The notes beneath the pieces were generated by a model that worked only from the letters and a program-made list of their open reading frames with translations, was not told the origin of the DNA and did no database searches. From Solanum dulcamara (lineage: Eukaryota > Streptophyta > Magnoliopsida > Solanales > Solanaceae), in NCBI RefSeq assembly GCF_947179165.1, contig NC_077243.1:32936001-33000000 (forward strand): a DNA stretch of 64,000 bases. The letters are read 5' to 3'. This document shows, one piece after another, positions 58,901 to 64,000 of this stretch. The translations under genes were made by a program, and so were the position numbers. Position 1 is the first letter of the stretch, and every line of letters starts with the position of its first letter.

Positions 58901-60643
58901 TGGATTGGTGATTGGATAAAGCTCTCCCTGAATGTTACACCTCATTACCAGCCTCTCCGTCTAAAAATCCTTCATAGAAAATCCAAAGGAATCAAAATTA
59001 ACAGAGATAGAGTTATCAGTGGTAAATTTATGAATGGACACCAATTTTTTAACTAGATGAGGGGTATGAAGGACATTGCTTAAGTGCAAGGGAGAAAACA
59101 AGAAAGACAAAGTCGTGTGACTATAGCCATGAATTGGAATTAATTAACCATTATCAATAATTATACCACATTTATTGCTCTTATTAAACTAATATGTGAG
59201 GTTACCTAGTGTGTATGTCATGTGAGAAGTGGCACTGGTGTCCATGTACCAATTTGCATCTAGAGGAGTGATCCCAAGAGTATGCATGGCGGCTTCAATA
59301 TCCGTAGGAGTAGGGGCTGCTGTGTAGGACTACTGAGGTTGAGGGCCAAGAACACCCGCCCATGGTGACTGCTTCTATCCATAATTAGGTCGGTACCAAG
59401 AAGCTGAAGGATAGGGACATGGTGGTATAGCCCAAGGACCCCATGATGCCATCTACTACAACTGCTACCCACCAGTCCATGGAGAATAGGGCAAAGGGTT
59501 CTACCTCGCTGACTACTGACAGTGTCGCGGCTATAGCCGCATCCCAGCTAACCGCCATGGCCGGCTTTACCGCCGCTACTAGCAGCTCTTTTGCCGCCTC
59601 CACGACCACCATTGTTGCCGAGATACTTTTTGCCATTATTGCTTTGATTGTGGTTCCTCTTCCCACCATTAGGATTGCGATTGGAAAAGGTATTATTAGG
59701 AACATCAGGAGGACCCTCAGACGAGCGAGCACTAAGGCAACAGAGGAGCTTTGGGACGCTTTCTTAACACGGCCAGCCTCCTCAAGAGTGAACATCGAAT
59801 GGGCTTTTGATAAAATTGATGCAAAGGGTCATGTTGGTGAATAAGAGTGGCCACACCTTGGTAGGGCTCGGTAAGGCCAGAGACCAATTGAGGAACTAGT
59901 CAATCATTAGCTATCGGGGAGCCGACATTCATGAGTTGATCTGCTAAAGATTTGAGATATTGACAATAGGCAGAGACATTCGGAAAATCTGCCATGTCTA
60001 CATGAGTGAAGTCGTACTAAGGGTGATAGCATGAGAGTGTTTTTTATCCTGGAATATGTCATGCAAGTGATTCCAAGCCTCCATTGCCTTGATGTCGGGT
60101 TTAAAAATTGTATGCAAAAGATAATGAGAGATAGTAGCATAGAGCCATTAGAGAACGGTGGAGTCATGGGTGGACCATACCTCTTTATCCTCCTCTTGTT
60201 GAGATCGTTTCTTCGTGCCCGCTGCCAGAGAAATAATATGATCAATTACCCAATAGGATCTTGCATGAATCTTAAAGAGTTCCATCCATGTGAAATATTG
60301 TACGTTCTTCATCTCAAGAGTGATGGGAACATGGTTCTTGATATTGGATACAGCGAGAGTAGGATGAATGGAAGATTTGGAGTTAGACATGGTGATTGAG
60401 AAGAGTGGAAGAGGGAGAGAAGAGGGGCAGGGGCAGCGGGAATCCAAGAAGAATGAAGAAGGTCAGATCGTGCCCTAGATAGCTGATACCATGAAAGAAA
60501 TTAATCCCTTGATTTATTTCATTAACCTCATCAGTTTACATACACAAAATATAATAGTATAATTAGGTTATTATTAAGAAAACTAAATATCTATATATTA
60601 AGAACTAAATATATACAATCTGTCAGAATACATTTTTATATAT
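55945..60643 (-). mobile_element. Ty1/copia element (inner), nearly complete, short LTRs
   Basis: LTRs of about 169 bp (55945-56113) and about 150 bp (60492-60643) flank a 4.4-kb internal region. On the minus strand the left LTR reads TGTTAGAATATATG to ATTCTTTCA. The primer site TGGTATCAG abuts the right LTR (60491-60483) and a GGGGGTG polypurine tract abuts the left one. The outer end of the right LTR is abnormal: instead of the TTCTAACA end it runs into ATGCGC of a SINE-like sequence. Gag, protease, integrase, RT and RNase H are all recognisable but broken. It sits within the RT gene of the outer copia element. Confidence 0.9.
56114..60447 (-). pseudogene. Inner copia gag-pol
   Basis: Gag starts near 60390 (HPTLAVSNIKNHVPITLEMK, TWMELFKIHARSYWVIDH). 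The protease motif is WYMDTSATSHMT (about 59255-59220), with Ser replacing the Gly of the usual D-[ST]-G. Gag-pre-integrase (LWHVRLGHPGAYVLNSF, about 58865) and the integrase core (58667-58029) follow. RT is at 57560-56990 with [24 protein letters not shown] and an intact YVDDII (about 57085-57070). RNase H is at 56706-56300 with GGFPDTRHSTSDYCVFMG and SSAEAEYR. Frameshifts occur at the integrase-RT junction and within RNase H. Reverse transcription and integration functions are lost. Confidence 0.88.
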
Positions 60644-60681
60644 GCGCATAGCGGGAGCTTTAGTGCATCGGACTGCCCTTT
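60644..60681 (-). repeat. Probable SINE 5' fragment (Au/TS-like)
   Basis: Minus strand GGGCAGTCCGATGCACTAAA followed by GCTCCCGCTATGCGC resembles the tRNA-derived head of SINEs common in angiosperms. Only about 38 bp remain; it stops where the inner copia LTR begins. It interrupts the outer copia RT right after its catalytic region. Assignment is from memory of the family form and is tentative. Confidence 0.4.
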
Positions 60682-61300
60682 GTTAATATTAATAAATCAT
60701 CTGCATAAACCAATATTATGACCATGTGGCTTCCTTGCTTCTTGGTGAATAGGGAGTAATCTAGATGGCTTTGCTTGTATCCTAAATTCATTAATGTTTC
60801 TGTCATTTTGAAATTCCATTGTATGGAGGCTTGTTTAAGTCCATACAGAGACTTAACAAGCTTACTGGCCATAGATGTGTCCCTTTGAATCTTCAAACCT
60901 TTAGACAATTCCATAAAAACATTTTCTAACAAGTCCCCTTGTAAGAAGGCATTGTAGACATCTATTTGAAATAATGGCCAATTCTCAGCAGCAGCTAATG
61001 CAATGATAGTTCTAATTGTCACTACTTTCACCAATGGTAAAAAGGTTTCTTGGTAACCAATTCCTACAGTCTGGTTATACCCCTTAGCCACAAGTCTTAT
61101 CTTGTACCTTTCCACATTTCCATTAGACTTGTACTTAATCTTATAGACCCATTTGCAGCCAATCACTAACTTACCATAAGGTAGAGGAACTAGTTTCCAA
61201 GTCCTATTATCTTTTAAAGCCTACAACTCTTGCTTCATGGAATCCACCCATCTTGAATCTTTTACAACTTCTTCATTAGTAGAGGGTTCTACATCTGTGG
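60682..61300 (-). pseudogene. Outer copia pol, first half of RT
   Basis: The minus-strand frame 61166-60682 contains MIGCKWVYKIKYKSNGNVER, then VAKGYNQTVGIGYQETFLPL, FQIDVYNAFLQGDL, SLYGLKQASIQW and the catalytic YADDLLILT (YADD at 60707-60696). It is open for more than 150 codons. After YADD the reading runs into the SINE fragment and the inner copia element; the rest of RT is at 55940-55700. Confidence 0.88.
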
Positions 61301-61309
61301 AAATATTGG

Positions 61310-62850
61310 TTATATATGCTTGATAAGGAAAGAAATATGTTGGTAAGAAATGTAGCTAGTCATAGGATGAGCATGTTTGGCAACTTTAGTAGAAGTGTGA
61401 AAATCTTGATGCCATATAGGTGGTGCAGTGGACCTTGTTGATCTCCTAGGAGAAGTACCTACAGATGATTTCTTAGGAGCAAAATCCAGACTATGTTGAT
61501 CAACACCAACATTATTTGGTTTAATATCTAAGCTCAAATCAGCATCAGTGGATGGATCTGTATTAGCATGACTTTTTCCTCCATCGGGGATCAAATCACC
61601 ACCACCATTGTTAGAGTCCATATTTGCTTCATTATTTTTCAAGGGATCATGCAGGTCATCCTCATTCAACTAAATTGGTAGAGTAGGCAAAGATACAGGA
61701 GCAGAGGAACTCTGAGATAATCCAACCTTCAATGAAAACACTACAGATCTACTTACCAATAATTTTTTTGTCAGTTAAATCAAAAAAGATATATCCCTTC
61801 TGAGTTGTATAGTACACTAGCAATACACAAGCAGCAGCTCCAAGTGAGAACTTGTCGGGTTTTACAATCTCGATTCCATAGCATAAACATCCAATTACTC
61901 TGAGGTGAGAAATTTAAGCCTTGTGTTTATGAAATAATCATATGGAGTTTTCCTCTTAAGTACTGGTGTGGGTAACCTATTGATCAAGTATACTGCAGTT
62001 AAGACACATTAACCCCAAAACTTGATAGGTATGCTTCATTGGAATATGAGGGCTCTAGCCACCTCTAATATATGTTTATGCTTCCTCTTCATAACACTAT
62101 TTTGTTGTGGAGTATGAGGAAAACTACTTAGATGTATGATTCCTGAACATTCAAAATCTTTGCATTTCTTGTTTAAAAACTCACTACCATTATCAGGTCT
62201 AAAAATCTTCACAGAAGTGGCAAATTAAGTTTTTATCATTAAAGTGAATCTTTTCAATACAGTGACAACATCTGACTTCAATCTCAATAAATACAATCTT
62301 GTCATCCTACTGTAATCATCAAATAATGTCAGAAAATACCTAAAATCATTATGAGTAGATGTTCTGTATGGACCCCATACATCCAAATGCACTATATCAA
62401 AGACAACTACTTTTAGTACACCTCAAGGAAAATGGCAACCTAGTTTGTTTTGCTAGAGGGGATATTGTGCATTCATTCTTAATGGTGTTATCATGTCCTT
62501 CCAATGCTAATGACATCTTTCTTAAAATATTTATTAATAGATGTCCTAGTCGCTTGTGTCATAGTAGATCTTCTCCAGCATCGTGTACATCAGCAGCCAT
62601 CAATTTTGATTCTTTATTAGTGTTATGATTATTGGTGTGATCTAGCAATATGTAGAGACCTTTAGTTTCTTTACCAATCCCTTTCACTTTTTCAATAGAG
62701 AGATCCTGAAACACACAAAACTCATGGAAGAATCTAATTGAACAATGCAATTGTTTTGTGAGTTGTGAAACAAATAACAAGTCATACTTAATATCAGGCA
62801 CCACCAACACATCTCTTACTACATCTCTACCATCCCACCTATACTTTCCA
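61310..62850 (-). pseudogene. Outer copia integrase region and linker
   Basis: The N-terminal zinc-type part is read at 62810-62559 (VVPDIKYDLLFVSQLTKQLH, LGKETKGLYIL-like). Through 62500-61900 the integrase core is present in pieces (for example the segment around 62100 encoding an HT-PQQN-like stretch). The 61669-61310 frame is the hydrophilic, Asp/Asn-rich linker between integrase and RT with SSVGTSPRRSTRSTAPPIW. Stops throughout. Confidence 0.7.
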
Positions 62851-62852
62851 AC

Positions 62853-63988
62853 CTAATAAATTATGATGGTTTGACCATTAGGTAGATGAACTTGCTTTCT
62901 ATTTCCCTCTGGTAGAATATATATGTCAAACAGTGCACCTAAGTCTGAAGTAATATGTTTAGTGGCTCCTGAATCTACTATCCAGTGTTTATGAAAACTA
63001 TTATTACCATTGTCTACCATAAAAGCATGAACAATACCTGATATATTAGTTGTACCTTCCATGTTAGTTGCACTTGCCATGTTAGTTGCTGGTTCTTCAA
63101 TATCTTTTTCCTTGCTAAGCAATTTGAGTATATATCCATACTTCTCCTGTGAAAATATTGGCTACTTCACAAGTTGTATGTTCTGTATACCTCGGCTCCT
63201 CACTTCTGCACTAAAAGGACTAAAAGGATCATCATAGTCAACTGTATTTTCCATCATTACCCCTCCATATTTCTTCCTAAACTTGGGATGGTCTGGGGAT
63301 ATTCAACCACTCTGTAAGAAGTCTCTTTGATGTGTCCTTTCAGCTTACAAATCTCACATTGTAAGGCGTAGTTTTGCTTGTGCCTTTGTGAATTAGAATT
63401 ATAACCAAAATTGTTAGAAGAACTGGTGTTTACAACTTGTTGATAACCATAACCACTATTACCTAGATTAGCATTCCCAACATGAACCAACTGTTATTCT
63501 TTGACTTTCATCAGCAATGATCATTGAATTAGCTCTATTCTAGGAAGGTAGAGGTATCATTATCAGTATTTGACTCTTTTGTTGGCTAAAAGACTTATTT
63601 AATCCCATTAAAAAGGCAAGCAGAGGCATATACTGCAGATGACTAGCATATACCTTTGACTTATCACATCCACATGATGGAGGAGGACGAGTGCATCAAA
63701 TTCATCCCAAAGTATATGCAATTTAGTAAAATATGCAAATACATATGAGGTACCTTGGGCAATTGTATAGATTTCTATGTGTAGTTAATAGCCTCTTAAT
63801 ACGTCAACCTTGTCAAAATGCTCTCTCAGATCTGCCCAAATAATCACTGCATCTATAGTATACATAATCCCATTCATGAGCTCCTTTGGTACAAAATTGA
63901 GAATCCAGAATAAAACAAACGCATTGCACTTCTCCCATTGCTCTAGTAGATCCTCCCTGTAGTCACTCTTCTTACAGGTTCCATACAC
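62853..63988 (-). pseudogene. Outer copia gag and protease
   Basis: Gag pieces are at 63988-63785 (LEQWEKCNAFVLFWILN, LREHFDKVDVLRGY), and the nucleocapsid end at 63490-63257 contains a knuckle CEICKLKGHIKETS, in which the last Cys is replaced by Ser. The protease motif is HWIVDSGATKHIT (about 62985-62947), an intact D-S-G-A. A short internal repetition (TNMASATNMEGTTN) precedes it. Stops lie between 63257 and 63122. Confidence 0.82.
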
Positions 63989-64000
63989 AAAACCTAGCTT

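Larger units (their letters stand above)
54615..64000 (-). mobile_element. Ty1/copia element (outer), runs off the right edge, split by a second copia
   Basis: On the minus strand, from the right edge: gag (63988-63257), protease (63122-62853), integrase (62810-61700), RT first half (61300-60682), then after an interruption by a SINE fragment and the inner copia element, RT second half (55940-55700) and RNase H (55251-54997), then the probable LTR. Protease-integrase-RT-RNase H is the copia order. Stops and shifts are frequent. The 5' LTR lies beyond 64000. Confidence 0.88.

Noticed and set aside
59443..59844. 133-codon plus-strand open frame
   Set aside because: Antisense to the inner copia gag; Ala/Thr-rich shadow of the coding strand with no domain.

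Overview
The window is plant nuclear DNA, most probably from a Solanaceae species (Solanum or a close relative). The reasons are AT-rich intergenic sequence, very dense nested retrotransposons, an endogenous pararetrovirus (Caulimoviridae) of the kind known in Solanum and Nicotiana, Helitron and hAT ends, chromodomain Ty3/gypsy elements with LTRs of 2-3 kb, and a DIVARICATA-type MYB gene. The species is inferred, not proven. No bacterial operons, rRNA, tRNA or CRISPR arrays are present.

Only one host gene looks intact: a two-exon MYB/SANT transcription factor at 5718-6616 on the minus strand. It encodes 274 codons and has a 74-bp GT-AG intron. Everything else is mobile or viral DNA in decay.

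Layout. (1) 1-3.5 kb: minus-strand Athila/Tat-like Ty3/gypsy remnant (LTR edge, primer site, gag, protease, RT linker). (2) 3.5-5.7 kb: no gene seen. (3) 5.7-6.6 kb: the MYB gene. (4) 7.7-36.1 kb: one rearranged endogenous pararetrovirus (EPRV). Movement protein and coat protein lie on the plus strand (about 7.8-10.8 kb). The rest lies on the minus strand: protease-RT-RNase H, viroplasmin, promoter/leader, ORF1. The minus-strand part is interrupted by a LINE (11.16-16.86 kb) and by a 14.2-kb Tekay-like gypsy element (18370-32550, 5-bp duplication CATAC). The left LTR of that element carries a 2.86-kb solo LTR of another gypsy family (20935-23792). With insertions removed, about 8.4 kb of viral sequence remains, close to a whole caulimovirid genome. 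(5) 37692-54560: a hAT DNA transposon with 8-bp target duplications. Its transposase-like gene is split by a 13.8-kb Helitron span (39627-53434), which holds an LTR fragment, an RTE LINE 3' end and another chromodomain gypsy element (44595-53357). (6) 54.6-64.0 kb: a minus-strand Ty1/copia element running off the right edge. Its RT is interrupted by a second copia element with LTRs of about 165 bp (55945-60643) next to a probable SINE fragment.

The order of events can be read from the nesting: virus, then gypsy B, then solo LTR; virus, then LINE; hAT, then Helitron, then gypsy C and RTE; outer copia, then inner copia. None of the mobile elements has an uninterrupted coding frame across its pol gene. 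No new molecular system is evident. The most notable structures are the inverted, multiply interrupted EPRV and the Helitron that splits a hAT transposase codon-exactly.
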